A DNA stretch of 64,000 nucleotides from an uncultured Collinsella sp. (GTDB taxonomy: Bacteria > Actinomycetota > Coriobacteriia > Coriobacteriales > Coriobacteriaceae). Positions 41,868 through 50,749 of the stretch are shown in pieces (position 1 is the stretch's first letter; each line of letters starts with the position of its first letter). The stretch lies in the NCBI GenBank assembly GCA_938005465.1, contig CALLNU010000033.1, positions 62,001 to 126,000 of the forward strand. Reading direction: 5' to 3'. The notes below the pieces were generated by a model. It was not told the DNA's origin, searched no databases, and worked only from the letters and a program-made list of their open reading frames with translations. The translations under genes were made by a program, and so were the position numbers.

Positions 41868-44051
41868 TTAGGACCAGAGGAGGTCGCTGCGGGTGATGGT
41901 GGCGCCGATGGCAAAGGGCATGCAGGCGATGACCGGATACAGGTAGCGCATGTAGGTCGAGCCGTTGCAGGGACCGATCAGGCACACGGCGAGCACGCCC
42001 AGCAGCGGCACCCAAATGGCCAGCCCGCGCCACGAATGACGACGTAGCAGATAGACCACCACGGCGATCATGATCCACACATAGGTGGCCGAGCTCATGG
42101 TGAGCGAGATAAACGGGATGCGCTGCACCGCCACGCGATACAGGTTGATCAGGTGGTCGCACCAGCGCACAACCTTGCTATCGACCGGATGGAAGTCGAA
42201 GTACTTGAGGTTATCGGGCTTTGCCATAATCTCGGCACTGCGCGCCGTGCTGTAGACCCACGCATCGCGGGCACTCGGATAAAAGTAGCCGTAGTAGTTA
42301 TTGATGAGCGCCGAGATATAGCACTCGGGATCCTTTTTGAACATCTGGGCCCACACCTCAAAATAGGCCTTGATGTCCTCCTGCGAGGCGTACTCGTTGA
42401 AGCAATTTTTGACAGCGTCCGACTTATCCGGGTTGTAACGGCGGCCCAGATTCTCGTACTTGAGCACACGGTCGATCACGGCACGCTCTTCGTCGGTCAC
42501 CAAGCCGTCGCAAGGAGCCTCCACGATGGTGCCGTCCTCCTTAACCGTGGGGTTGACACCCGAGTTGAGGCCGTCGTGCTTTTGGACGAAACGAGCCGTC
42601 TGCTGGAACGGAATCGAGAGGATTTCGCGCTTGGAACCAGGCGTGATGTCGTGCGCCGGCATAAAGACCTTGGTGAAGTACATATTGGAGGCAAGACAGA
42701 GCGCAAGCACCGCAAGAACGCCCACCCAGCGGAAACGCGGGATGGCGCCCGAAGGCTCAGCACCAGCCTGTTTGGCCGCACGACGAGCCACATGCGCGTC
42801 CCACGCGCAAAACGCCGCCGCGATCACGCATGCCGCCAGGGGAAACACCAGGCCGCCATTGCGCAGAAACGTGGAACCCATGGCGCCCAGAGCGAGCAGC
42901 AGCCAGTCGTGGCGCGCAAAGAGCACAGGCCTCTGTTCGCCTGCACGCTCGACATTGGCATCGCGACGGGGCAGGCCGCAGGCCACGAGCTTCACGGTCT
43001 GCACCAACAGCACCAAAAACGCGTCGGCAAACAGCACGTCTTTGGTAAGCAAGGCCGCGTAGTTGGAGAACATGGGCATAAACACAAAGAACAGCAGGAT
43101 TACGCCGCGGACCGGCAGGCTCACGCCCAGCTTGCGCAGCGACGAGATGGAATAGGCCATGCAGGCGGCCGTAATGACGAACTGAGCGCAGGTGTAGATG
43201 GCAAGACCTGCGTTGGCGCTGTTGAACAGTGAAAGCCCCAGCTGGACGCACGAACCGATGATAGCCGTATGCACCACGGGGTGATGTCCGTTGAGCAGCA
43301 CATTGGGATTGAGCAGACGCAGGTAGTCACTCGTGCCGTTGGGGTAGTTGAACCACTGGCGAATCTGCGCACCCGTATCTCCCATAAAAAGGCCGGGCAG
43401 CGAAGCGATGAGCGTGGGCGCCCAGGCGACCATAAGCACCAGGAAGGGCCCGGCAAAGGGATGGACCGAGAGCACGGCGTGAGCCACACGCCATACGCGG
43501 CCAAAGTGCGCTTCGGAAAACGGAATGCGCCGAGAGCTCAACCAATCTAGACACTCAAAAGCCAGGTAGAAAGCAACGACCGCCAAGAGCATCCAGCCCG
43601 CACCGCCTATCCAGGCACAGATAATGCGGGCCTTGTCGCCGAGCACGATCTCGGCCGAATCGGTGAGGTCGTAGCTGCGGCCAAACACCATGCAGACGGC
43701 AAAGAACAGCGACGGAAGGATCACCGAGGGACGCCAAGCGTCGCCGCGGCCAAAGAATACGTAGCGAAACGGCAGCGTGAGCAGGCAGGCAAGCGCAAGC
43801 AGCATGACCGCGTCGGTATGGCCGGCAAACGAGAGGAGCACCTCGTAGCACACGTACAGCATGCCCGAGGCTTTGGGGTCAATCGCCAAGACCGCGTTGC
43901 TCGACACCGGGGCGGGATCGATGGAAAACGCCGTGGTCGCCAACAGCGCGAGCAAAAATGCGATGAGCGTCTGCTTGGCGGGATAGCGCTTAAACCAGAC
44001 GATGCGGGCAGCGTCGCGCGCAGCCGTTGTGGAGAGGTCGGAATCCTTCAC
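41868..44051 (-). CDS. Large polytopic membrane protein (DUF6020-like, possible GT-C glycosyltransferase)
   Basis: 727 residues and about 14 hydrophobic segments. A DTGAQIRQWFNYPNGTSDYL motif follows one helix near residue 230, and HHPVVHTAIIGSCVQLGL comes next. A long loop between helices (near residues 480-610) carries a globular domain. This arrangement resembles GT-C type glycosyltransferases, which act on polyprenyl-linked sugars outside the membrane. That function is inference. The start is GTG at 44051 with a weak AAAGG site. Confidence 0.6.
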   Translation of the reverse strand: MKDSDLSTTAARDAARIVWFKRYPAKQTLIAFLLALLATTAFSIDPAPVSSNAVLAIDPKASGMLYVCYEVLLSFAGHTDAVMLLALACLLTLPFRYVFFGRGDAWRPSVILPSLFFAVCMVFGRSYDLTDSAEIVLGDKARIICAWIGGAGWMLLAVVAFYLAFECLDWLSSRRIPFSEAHFGRVWRVAHAVLSVHPFAGPFLVLMVAWAPTLIASLPGLFMGDTGAQIRQWFNYPNGTSDYLRLLNPNVLLNGHHPVVHTAIIGSCVQLGLSLFNSANAGLAIYTCAQFVITAACMAYSISSLRKLGVSLPVRGVILLFFVFMPMFSNYAALLTKDVLFADAFLVLLVQTVKLVACGLPRRDANVERAGEQRPVLFARHDWLLLALGAMGSTFLRNGGLVFPLAACVIAAAFCAWDAHVARRAAKQAGAEPSGAIPRFRWVGVLAVLALCLASNMYFTKVFMPAHDITPGSKREILSIPFQQTARFVQKHDGLNSGVNPTVKEDGTIVEAPCDGLVTDEERAVIDRVLKYENLGRRYNPDKSDAVKNCFNEYASQEDIKAYFEVWAQMFKKDPECYISALINNYYGYFYPSARDAWVYSTARSAEIMAKPDNLKYFDFHPVDSKVVRWCDHLINLYRVAVQRIPFISLTMSSATYVWIMIAVVVYLLRRHSWRGLAIWVPLLGVLAVCLIGPCNGSTYMRYLYPVIACMPFAIGATITRSDLLWS

Positions 44052-44071
44052 AGTCCAAAGAGCCTTTCTAG

Positions 44072-44110
44072 AAACCTGCCAAAAAGGGACAGGTTTATTT
44101 TGGCAGGTTT
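44072..44110 (+). repeat. GGGAC-core hairpin upstream of the DUF6020-like gene
   Basis: AAACCTGCCAAAA (44072-44084) pairs perfectly with TTTTGGCAGGTTT (44098-44110), with AGGGACAGGTTTA between. Unlike most copies it points opposite to the gene nearby. It matches the reverse complement of 11845-11893 including the flank TATCTGGG and AAACGT. Confidence 0.85.
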
Positions 44111-44155
44111 TATCTGGGGAAACGTTACGGTTCTGTCATCGTTGCCCAGCGAATC

Positions 44156-44184
44156 ACCACAAAGGTGCCTGTCCCCTTTGTGGT
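44156..44184 (-). repeat. GGGAC-core hairpin after lgt
   Basis: ACCACAAAG (44156-44164) pairs with CTTTGTGGT (44176-44184), two bases from the lgt stop at 44187. The minus-strand core is AGGGGACAGGCACC. The stem differs completely from the other copies while keeping the core. Confidence 0.85.
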
Positions 44185-44186
44185 AG

Positions 44187-45008
44187 TTAGGCGTCGAGGT
44201 AGATGCGCTGGGGTTGGTTGCGGCTACGAGCAAAGATGATGAGCGCCAGGCCCGCGATTACGAGCGGCAGGCTCAGCAGCTGACCCATCGTGATGACGCC
44301 ACCAAGCAGATAACCCAGCTGGGCATCGGGCACGCGCACAAACTCAATGAGGAAACGGACGATGCCGTAGCCCATCACAAAGACGCCCATAAACGTGCCT
44401 TGGGGCAGTAGCGGCTTTTTGCGGCTGAGCACCTGCAGAATGCAAAAGAGCACGATGCCCTCAAGAAATGCCTCGTAGAGCTGGGAGGGGTGACGCGGCA
44501 TATCGCCCGCGGTGCCACCGAAGACCACGCCCCAGGGCAGATCGGTCGGCTTGCCCCACAGCTCACCGTTGACAAAGTTGGCACAACGTCCCAGGCACAA
44601 GGCCAGCGGCGCGCCTATGACGGCAAGATCTGCCAAAGTCCAGGCATCGAGCTTATACATGCGGCACACGATGATGCCGCCGATAATGCCGCCCACCAAG
44701 CCGCCATGGAAGCTCATGCCGCCCTCGTTGGTGGCAAAGATTTCGAGCGGATGCGCCCAGTAGTAGCCGTCGCCGTAAAAGATGACGTAGAACAGGCGGG
44801 CGCCAATGATAAGGCCAAAGACCACGCCGACCACGACACTCGTCAGGTCGTCAATCGTGATGTTAAAGCCCCAGCGACGCTGCGTGCGGTACATGACGAC
44901 CGCCGTGAGCAGAGCGCCGACCACGTAGGCCAGGCCGTACCAGTAGATGGTGATGGGGCCCGCCGAGATCGCGACAGGATCAAGCATATGGTAGAGGTCG
45001 TTGAGCAT
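44187..45008 (-). CDS. lgt: Prolipoprotein diacylglyceryl transferase
   Basis: 273 residues from ATG 45008 (MLNDLYHMLDPVAIS), with GGAGGG upstream; a longer frame starts in the intergenic region. Lgt attaches diacylglycerol to the lipobox cysteine. Seven membrane helices; IYWYGLAYVVGALLT contains the conserved YG pair, and GGLVGGIIGGI and LGRCANFVNGELWGKPTDLP contain the Lgt signature with catalytic Arg and Asn-Gly-Glu. HPSQLYEAFLEG holds the essential substrate-site residues. Confidence 0.95.
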   Translation of the reverse strand: MLNDLYHMLDPVAISAGPITIYWYGLAYVVGALLTAVVMYRTQRRWGFNITIDDLTSVVVGVVFGLIIGARLFYVIFYGDGYYWAHPLEIFATNEGGMSFHGGLVGGIIGGIIVCRMYKLDAWTLADLAVIGAPLALCLGRCANFVNGELWGKPTDLPWGVVFGGTAGDMPRHPSQLYEAFLEGIVLFCILQVLSRKKPLLPQGTFMGVFVMGYGIVRFLIEFVRVPDAQLGYLLGGVITMGQLLSLPLVIAGLALIIFARSRNQPQRIYLDA

Positions 45009-45117
45009 GTCGACCCTCCTACTCCCTACATACAAATGCGGCCGCGGGCCTTGTGCTCGCAGCCGCATATTTGGGCGTAACGTCTATGCGGAGTATGCCG
45101 TCCGCAGCTTTCGCATC

Positions 45118-45396
45118 TTAGAACGGCGCGTACTCGTCGTACAGATCGTTGGTCTCGCCGGAGGCATTGACCTGCTCAACACGGGTAACACCGGGCACAT
45201 GCTCCTTCAGGATGCGCTCAATACCCATGGACAGGGTCAGCGAGCTCATGGGGCAGCCGGCGCAAGCGCCCTGCAGCTCCAGTTTGACGACGCCCTCGTC
45301 GTCAACGCCCACATACTCCATATCGCCGCCGTCGGCCTGCAGGTTGGGGCGAATCTCTTCAAGAACCTTCTTAAGCAGCTCTTCGTTAACAGCCAC
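45118..45396 (-). CDS. NifU-like C-terminal domain Fe-S protein
   Basis: 92 residues consisting only of the Nfu domain: LEEIRPNLQADGGDMEYVGV, then LQGACAGCPMSSLTLSMGIE with the CxxC cluster ligands. Nfu proteins carry [4Fe-4S] clusters to target enzymes. Dehydratases served by the activases in this window are such enzymes, though a link is only inference. AGGAG precedes the ATG. Confidence 0.92.
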   Translation of the reverse strand: MAVNEELLKKVLEEIRPNLQADGGDMEYVGVDDEGVVKLELQGACAGCPMSSLTLSMGIERILKEHVPGVTRVEQVNASGETNDLYDEYAPF

Positions 45397-45503
45397 AGGG
45401 GCTCCTTTCTCACAATTACGCGGGCGCGCCCGCGGACAGAAGCTATGTTACTACAGCCATGTACCCGCTCACGAGCCGTCCATGCGCGCAGACGCGACTT
45501 TCA

Positions 45504-45539
45504 CGAGTAGTCAATTTGGGACGGGGCTCTTTTAGCTGC
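45504..45539 (+). repeat. 36-base repeat (copy 2) beyond the dCMP deaminase gene
   Basis: It matches 10621-10656 in reverse at 34 of 36 bases: AGTAGTCAATTTGGG, CGGGGCT and TTTTAGCTGCTT. It points opposite to the deaminase gene. A 12-base palindrome (CGCCAGCTGGCG) lies at 45546-45557, between the repeat and the stop codon. Confidence 0.8.
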
Positions 45540-45567
45540 TTTTGCCGCCAGCTGGCGTTGCCACGCG

Positions 45568-46092
45568 CTACTGCTGAGCCTGCCCCTCGGTGCCGATGTG
45601 CACATCGACGATAACCTGGCGGTAGCTGATGCCACAGGAGTCGAGGATGCGGCGGCTGATGCGCCCATCATCGGTGTCGGCGTACTTGTTGTCCAGGTAG
45701 ACAACCTCGCCCACGCCCACCTGCGCCAAAATCTTGGCGCAGTCGTGGCACGGGAACAGCGTGACGTAGACCGTGGAACCCTCGAGGTCCTTGAGTGAGC
45801 CACGGTAGTTGAGCACGGCGTTGGCCTCGGCATGGACCACGTAGTTGTGCTTGTCCTGCAGCGGGTCGTCGCTCGTACCCCACGGGAAAAAGTCGTCGTT
45901 GAGCGCCGAGGGTGTACCGTTGTAGCCCACCGAAAGGATGCGGTGGTTGGTGCTGGCGATGCACGCGCCCACCTGCGTGTTGGGGTCCTTGCTGCGACGC
46001 TGCGCGGCAATGGCCACGCTCATAAAGAACTCGTCCCAGCTAATGACGTCGCGGCGCTTGCCCGACGCAGTTTGATGCTGAGTGTCCGACAT
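45568..46092 (-). CDS. Deoxycytidylate (dCMP) deaminase family protein
   Basis: 174 residues from ATG 46092, with GGGAGG upstream. It deaminates dCMP to dUMP for thymidylate synthesis. Zinc site: VVHAEANAVLNYRG (HAE) near residue 90 and TLFPCHDCAKILAQVGV (PCxxC) near residue 118. ISWDEFFMSVAIAAQRRSKD and CIASTNHRILSVGYNGTPSA match the family start. Confidence 0.92.
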   Translation of the reverse strand: MSDTQHQTASGKRRDVISWDEFFMSVAIAAQRRSKDPNTQVGACIASTNHRILSVGYNGTPSALNDDFFPWGTSDDPLQDKHNYVVHAEANAVLNYRGSLKDLEGSTVYVTLFPCHDCAKILAQVGVGEVVYLDNKYADTDDGRISRRILDSCGISYRQVIVDVHIGTEGQAQQ

Positions 46093-46190
46093 ATGCGTAC
46101 CTCCCCAGTCGATGTGATGCCCCGCTCGATGCGGTATAGGAGATTTCGCTCCATTGTAGCAGGCAGATATCAACCCTTATAAATGACTTG

Positions 46191-46418
46191 CTAATTCGAG
46201 CCGAATAGACTTTTCAAGTCGATGTCCAATGCATCGGCAAGTTTTATCAATGTACCAATTGTCGGATTAGCATTGCCCGTTTCGATTGAATGAATATGCG
46301 CATAGTCAATTCCGGTCATATAGCCAAGCTTTCGCAACGACAGTCCTTGGGTCGTTCTCAGCTTTTTTAAATTATGACCTACGAGCACTCTATATCCCGC
46401 ATTCTGGCTGTTATCCAT
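46191..46418 (-). CDS. XRE-family helix-turn-helix regulator
   Basis: 75 residues, a single lambda-repressor-like domain: VGHNLKKLRTTQGLSLRKLG, YMTGIDYAHIHSIETGNANP and TIGTLIKLADALDIDLKSLF. It is transcribed away from the membrane-protein gene 46484-47482 across a 65-base shared gap, so it probably controls both. Codon use is much more AT-rich than in neighbouring genes, pointing to recent transfer. Similar short XRE proteins control restriction-modification or toxin genes. Confidence 0.85.
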   Translation of the reverse strand: MDNSQNAGYRVLVGHNLKKLRTTQGLSLRKLGYMTGIDYAHIHSIETGNANPTIGTLIKLADALDIDLKSLFGSN

Positions 46419-46483
46419 GCTAGAGAGCGTATGTGATATAGTAATGCTACTGTTGGGATATATTACAACAAGGACGGTCAGAC
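46419..46483. promoter_or_regulatory. Divergent promoter region of the XRE/membrane-protein pair
   Basis: This 65-base AT-rich gap holds overlapping promoter-like words (TATAGTAAT, GGGATATATTAC) and a partial palindrome AGTA-ATGC-TACT (46451-46462). It is the likely operator of the XRE protein. Confidence 0.4.
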
Positions 46484-47482
46484 ATGGAAGTTCAGGGGAA
46501 CGACCTGCAAAACTACGTCAAATCAATCTACTGTTTAGAAAAATCAGTGCTTGTACAGCAAAACGCAATCCGGGCTCTCGAAGGCTATGTCAGTTCAGAA
46601 AGAAAAAAACTGGCCCCGACCGACGTTCCAAACGACTACAGCGAAAGTGGACTTGCCGGCAATATATCTGGAGGCATCTTCTCAGCCCTATTGTTTGGCG
46701 CAACATCTGCCGCAGGAATTATCGCACTGGCCTTCATAGTGACGATCTTTGCTTCGTTTATTAGTTCGATTTTCAGCGGGTATGCATTTGTAGCCCTTAT
46801 TTTTAGTCCCGACCTCGGCGGCTACTGCTCATACCTAGTAAAGCCCTTTTTTGGCTTAATTAATGTAATTAAACCATTTCTCCCTCTTGCAATAACCGCA
46901 CTAATTGGAATCGGCTTTCTGTTTGGCATGAGCGCAAGGTCGAACGAGAAAAGCGAAAAGATAGAAGCAGATAATCGGAAGAAGACAATTATCGAGAATA
47001 ATCGCCAAAAAACGCTCTTATTGGAGGATTTAAATGCATCCGAGGCGAAAATCCTCAATAAAATGAGGGCTAAACTACAAGAATCCGAATCTCTTTTGAA
47101 CGATTTCTATAGCGTTGGTTTGATCTATCCAAAATATCGTTCTCTTATCCCCATGGCGTCAATTAGCGAATATTTCGAAGCAGGCAGATGTTCGACGCTC
47201 GGTGAAGCTTATAACATCTTCGAAATGGAACGTAAATTAGGAACCATTATCGATAAGCTAGATATTGTCATCGATAAGTTAGACGAGATCAGCTCTCAAC
47301 AACGACTCGTTTACGAAGCCGTTGAAGCCTCGGACAAAACAATCCAAAATATGAGTCAAGCGGTTAACAGGCTTTCAAATTCCGCCTATTCGATTCAACT
47401 AGACGCAGCATATGCCGCATCAAATACTCAGATTATTGCTAGAAACAGCGAGTATCAACGATTCCTAACAATGATTCGATAA
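46484..47482 (+). CDS. Uncharacterised membrane protein with C-terminal coiled coil
   Basis: 332 residues. A soluble start is followed by three or four hydrophobic segments: GGIFSALLFGATSAAGIIAL, AFIVTIFASFISSIFSGYAF and KPFLPLAITALIGIGFLFGM. The second half is polar and helical (ADNRKKTIIENNRQKTLLLE), with a coiled-coil-like stretch KLGTIIDKLDIVIDKLDEIS. AGGACGG lies before the ATG. Base composition and codon use are AT-rich, unlike all surrounding genes. No family is recognised. Pairing with a divergent XRE regulator and the recombination scar next to it suggest a mobile accessory module, perhaps defensive. Confidence 0.7.
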   Translation: MEVQGNDLQNYVKSIYCLEKSVLVQQNAIRALEGYVSSERKKLAPTDVPNDYSESGLAGNISGGIFSALLFGATSAAGIIALAFIVTIFASFISSIFSGYAFVALIFSPDLGGYCSYLVKPFFGLINVIKPFLPLAITALIGIGFLFGMSARSNEKSEKIEADNRKKTIIENNRQKTLLLEDLNASEAKILNKMRAKLQESESLLNDFYSVGLIYPKYRSLIPMASISEYFEAGRCSTLGEAYNIFEMERKLGTIIDKLDIVIDKLDEISSQQRLVYEAVEASDKTIQNMSQAVNRLSNSAYSIQLDAAYAASNTQIIARNSEYQRFLTMIR

Positions 47483-47521
47483 GGCAAAGAGCGCGTTAAT
47501 CCGCCCCAAATACCTTATTAA

Positions 47522-47772
47522 TCACAACGAAATAAATCGACTCAGAACGGGGGCAACTTGCATGTTGTCCCCACCTCTTAACTCAGTTGCAAATAAATAA
47601 ACAATCGAAATATCAGTAACGCTACACTTTACGCCGCTGCGTATCACGCGGTAGAGCTCTGCCAGACCGCGGAGGGTGATCGTGTCGTCGGGAACAAGGT
47701 CATGGCGTAGCAGACCCGCCATCTCGCGTGCGGCGTCGCCGGTGATCGCAATGGGCACCGGTTCCTCCCCCG
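47522..47772 (-). pseudogene. Detached 3' end of a second coaX copy
   Basis: The residues VPIAITGDAAREMAGLLRHD, then LVPDDTITLRGLAELYRV, match the end of the intact CoaX (VPIIITGDDAEALAALVGHS, LTVDDALTLRGLAELYRI), which stops only 16 bases upstream. In frame before it lies SAGEEP, matching AAGEGS. After about 44 residues the similarity ends and the sequence becomes AT-rich (VKCSVTDISIVYLFATELRG). There is no start with a ribosome site, so this is a fragment. It looks like the recombination scar through which the AT-rich module entered. Confidence 0.75.
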
Positions 47773-47787
47773 CCGACGTCCTCGGCT

Positions 47788-48639
47788 TTATGCGCGGCGA
47801 GGCTTTTGGTTGATGCGATACAGCTCGGCAAGGCCGCGCAGCGTCAGCGCATCGTCGACCGTCAGGCTATGGCCGACCAACGCCGCGAGCGCCTCGGCAT
47901 CATCGCCGGTGATGATGATGGGCACGCTGCCCTCGCCCGCGGCCTTGGTCGAGCGCATCTCGGCAAGCACCATATCGAGCATGCCGTCGATGCGGGCCAC
48001 CTCGCCCAGAACCACGCCCGAGCGCATGGCCTCGCGCGTGTTGCGGCCGATGACGTGTGTCGGCGCCGAGGGCTCGACCTGCGGCAAGCGCGCCGCAGCG
48101 GCCGAAAGCGAGCGGGCGCCAAGCGCCAGACCCGGCGCGATGACGCCGCCGACAAAGGTACCGTGCGCGTCGATGACCTCGATATTGGTCGTGGTGCCCA
48201 GGTCGATCACGATGCACGGAGAGCCGTAGACGGCACGAGCCGCCACGGCATCGGCGATGCGGTCGGGGCCGATCTCGGCCGGGTCGTCGTAGTGGACGGG
48301 CATGCCAGTCTTGAGGCCCGGCCCCACCGTGAGCACGCGCCCCGTGCAGGTACGGGAAAGAGCCGCCTTCCACGGGCGCTCGAGCGCCGGCACCACGCAG
48401 CTCAGCACGGCCGCCGTGGGCATAAGCGCGCCGGGCATGCCCGCATCGGCCGCCAGCGCGGCCATGACCTGCGCGAGACGCATACGCGCTTCGTCGGCCG
48501 TAATGCTCGATGGCGTCGTGATCTCGCACGTCGCAAGCGGGAATTCCTGCGCCGCGGCCGAATCCTCGGCAAACAGACCAAAGCGAATGAACGTGTTGCC
48601 CACGTCGACCGTCAATATATATGCGCACCCATTAAGCAT
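47788..48639 (-). CDS. coaX: Type III pantothenate kinase
   Basis: 283 residues from ATG 48639 (MLNGCAYILTVDVGNTFIRF), with AGGAG upstream. CoaX starts coenzyme A synthesis and is not inhibited by CoA. The ASKHA motifs are VDVGNTFIRFGLF, PDRIADAVAARAVYGSPCIV (binding site Asp-Arg near residue 120), IDLGTTTNIEVIDAHG and GGVIAPGLALGARSLS. The last 40 residues are duplicated just downstream as a fragment. Confidence 0.93.
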   Translation of the reverse strand: MLNGCAYILTVDVGNTFIRFGLFAEDSAAAQEFPLATCEITTPSSITADEARMRLAQVMAALAADAGMPGALMPTAAVLSCVVPALERPWKAALSRTCTGRVLTVGPGLKTGMPVHYDDPAEIGPDRIADAVAARAVYGSPCIVIDLGTTTNIEVIDAHGTFVGGVIAPGLALGARSLSAAAARLPQVEPSAPTHVIGRNTREAMRSGVVLGEVARIDGMLDMVLAEMRSTKAAGEGSVPIIITGDDAEALAALVGHSLTVDDALTLRGLAELYRINQKPRRA

Positions 48640-48687
48640 CGTCGGCGCTCCTTTCGTCTGCCCAGCAGTATATCGCCTACCTAAACC

Positions 48688-48705
48688 AGTCATCCCGAAA
48701 TGACT
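48688..48705. promoter_or_regulatory. Short palindrome in the coaX-OPT divergent gap
   Basis: AGTCAT (48688-48693) and ATGACT (48700-48705) flank CCCGAA. A TTATAC -10-like word for the plus strand follows at 48715-48720. Confidence 0.3.
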
Positions 48706-48831
48706 AGCTTGCGGTTATACTGGTGCGCGGTCGTTTGCGAGCTCACGCGGCGGCCCTTGGTAACCCGACTTCCCGCGCCGTATCCGTAGCGGCGCTCCCG
48801 GGGGAAGCGGATATACGCAAAGGAGTTCTAT

Positions 48832-50535
48832 ATGAGCAATCCCTCGAACCGCGCTTCGATGCGCGGGCAACTCACGCTGCGCGGCGTCGTCATCGGCGTC
48901 CTTGGCTGCGTGATCATCACGGCAAGCTCGGCCTACACCGCCCTCAAGATGGGCGCACTCCCCTGGCCGATCATTTTCGCTGCCGTCATTTCGCTGTTCT
49001 TCCTGAAGCTCATGGGCAACGCCAGCCTCAACGAGGCCAACGTTACCCACACCATCATGTCCGCGGGCGCCATGGTCGCCGGCGGCCTGGCGTTTACCAT
49101 CCCGGGCGCCTGGATGCTGGGCTATGCCGACCAAATCAGCTGGCTCGACATGTTTATCGTTGCGCTCGCCGGCACCATCTTGGGCCTTCTGGCGACAGCG
49201 CTCATCCACCGTCACTTTATCGTGGACGCCGCGCTGGAGTTCCCCACCGGCAACGCCGCAGCTCAGACCCTGCGCGCCACCGAGGCCGGCGGCAAGACCG
49301 GCAAGCAGCTCTTTGGCTCCATGGCCATCGCAGGCATCTACAGCGCGCTTCGCGACGCTCTGGGCGTGGTGCCCAGCATGCTATGCACGCTCAATATCCC
49401 TGGCGTGACCTTTGGTATCTACAACTCGCCCATGTTGCTGTCCATCGGCTTCCTCGTGGGCTTCGCCCCCGTCGCCTTCTGGTTTGCCGGCGCGCTGCTG
49501 GGCAACTTTGGCATCATCGTTGGCGGCACCGCTGCCGGCCTGTTCGATATTGTGACCGCACAGGGTATCGTCAAGTCCCTGGGTATGGGCCTCATGATGG
49601 GCTTTGGCGTCGCCGTCGTCCTCAAGGACATCCTGCCACAGGTCGCCGGTATCGTCCGCGGTCTTGCCGCCGACAGCTCCACCGACACCGACGAGCAGTC
49701 GCTCATCTCGGGCTCCCTTAAGCTCGACGCCGGCGTCATCGGCCTGGGCGCTGCCGCCATCGCCGTGATCGTCGCCATCGTGCTTGACCTCGGTCCCGTT
49801 CCGGCCGTCATCGTGACGCTGTTCACCTTTGTCACCACCATCATGAGCGCACAGAGCTGCGGCCAGACGGGCATCGACCCCATGGAGATCTTTGGCCTCA
49901 TCGTCATGCTCATCGTGGCAGCCTTCGCGCAGCTCGCGCAGGTCAAGCTGTTCTTTATCGCCGGCATCGTGGCCGTGGCGTGCGGCCTTGCGGGCGACGT
50001 CATGAACGACTTTAAGGCCGGCGCCGTGCTGGGCACCAACCCGCGCGCACAGTGGGTCGGCCAGGCCATCGGCGGCATCGTGGGCGCCCTGGTCGCTGCC
50101 GCCGTCATGGTCGCGCTCGTCACCGCCTATGGCCCGGACGCCTTTGGCCCCGACAAGAGCTTTGTTGCCGCGCAGGCAAGCGTCGTCGCCACCATGGTCT
50201 CGGGCATCCCGAGCGTGCCGTGGTTTGCGGGCGGCTTTATCGCCGGCATCATCATGTACTGGCTCGGCATTCCGGCCATGATGATCGGCCTGGGCGTGTA
50301 CCTGCCGTTCTACATGTCACTCACGGCATTCCTGGGCTCCTGCGTCAAACTCGCCTACGACAAGTGGTCCGCCCACCGCGACGCCACCGCTGGTCTTTCC
50401 GACGAGGAGAGGGCTGCCAAGGACGCCGCCTTCCAGGAACAGGGTCTGGTCGTTGCCAGCGGCCTGCTCGGCGGCGAGTCCATCGTCGGCGTTATCCTGG
50501 CGTTTGTCTCCGTCGGTCTGAGCCTGCTGGGGTAG
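48832..50535 (+). CDS. OPT-family oligopeptide transporter
   Basis: 567 residues and about 14 membrane helices. AAAGGAG precedes the ATG. The start MSNPSNRASMRGQLTLRGVV leads to YTALKMGALPWPIIFAAVIS and the conserved NEANVTHTIMSAGAMVAGGL. ALEFPTGNAAAQTLRATEAG is the OPT signature near residue 135. Members import small peptides or siderophore-like chelates by proton symport. No partner genes are nearby. It ends at a terminator (50562). Confidence 0.9.
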   Translation: MSNPSNRASMRGQLTLRGVVIGVLGCVIITASSAYTALKMGALPWPIIFAAVISLFFLKLMGNASLNEANVTHTIMSAGAMVAGGLAFTIPGAWMLGYADQISWLDMFIVALAGTILGLLATALIHRHFIVDAALEFPTGNAAAQTLRATEAGGKTGKQLFGSMAIAGIYSALRDALGVVPSMLCTLNIPGVTFGIYNSPMLLSIGFLVGFAPVAFWFAGALLGNFGIIVGGTAAGLFDIVTAQGIVKSLGMGLMMGFGVAVVLKDILPQVAGIVRGLAADSSTDTDEQSLISGSLKLDAGVIGLGAAAIAVIVAIVLDLGPVPAVIVTLFTFVTTIMSAQSCGQTGIDPMEIFGLIVMLIVAAFAQLAQVKLFFIAGIVAVACGLAGDVMNDFKAGAVLGTNPRAQWVGQAIGGIVGALVAAAVMVALVTAYGPDAFGPDKSFVAAQASVVATMVSGIPSVPWFAGGFIAGIIMYWLGIPAMMIGLGVYLPFYMSLTAFLGSCVKLAYDKWSAHRDATAGLSDEERAAKDAAFQEQGLVVASGLLGGESIVGVILAFVSVGLSLLG

Positions 50536-50561
50536 GCCGAACAACAACGTGTCCGTGCAGA

Positions 50562-50597
50562 GCGCGGGGTCGGAGACCATCCGGCCCCGCGCTTTTC
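50562..50597 (+). terminator. Terminator of the OPT gene
   Basis: GCGCGGGG (50562-50569) pairs with CCCCGCGC (50585-50592), followed by TTTTCTAT. Confidence 0.85.
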
Positions 50598-50749
50598 TAT
50601 ATCTGCCGAAGCACTCGGCCGCAACCGCATTTGACGCGCCCCCTTTACCTACTCGCCTAAGTTTCACGTCAAGATGACCACCCCGTCTGCCGCGGTGTAG
50701 AGTAGAGGCAGTGGGCGCGATGCATAGCCCGCGGCGGAGCGAGGTGAAC

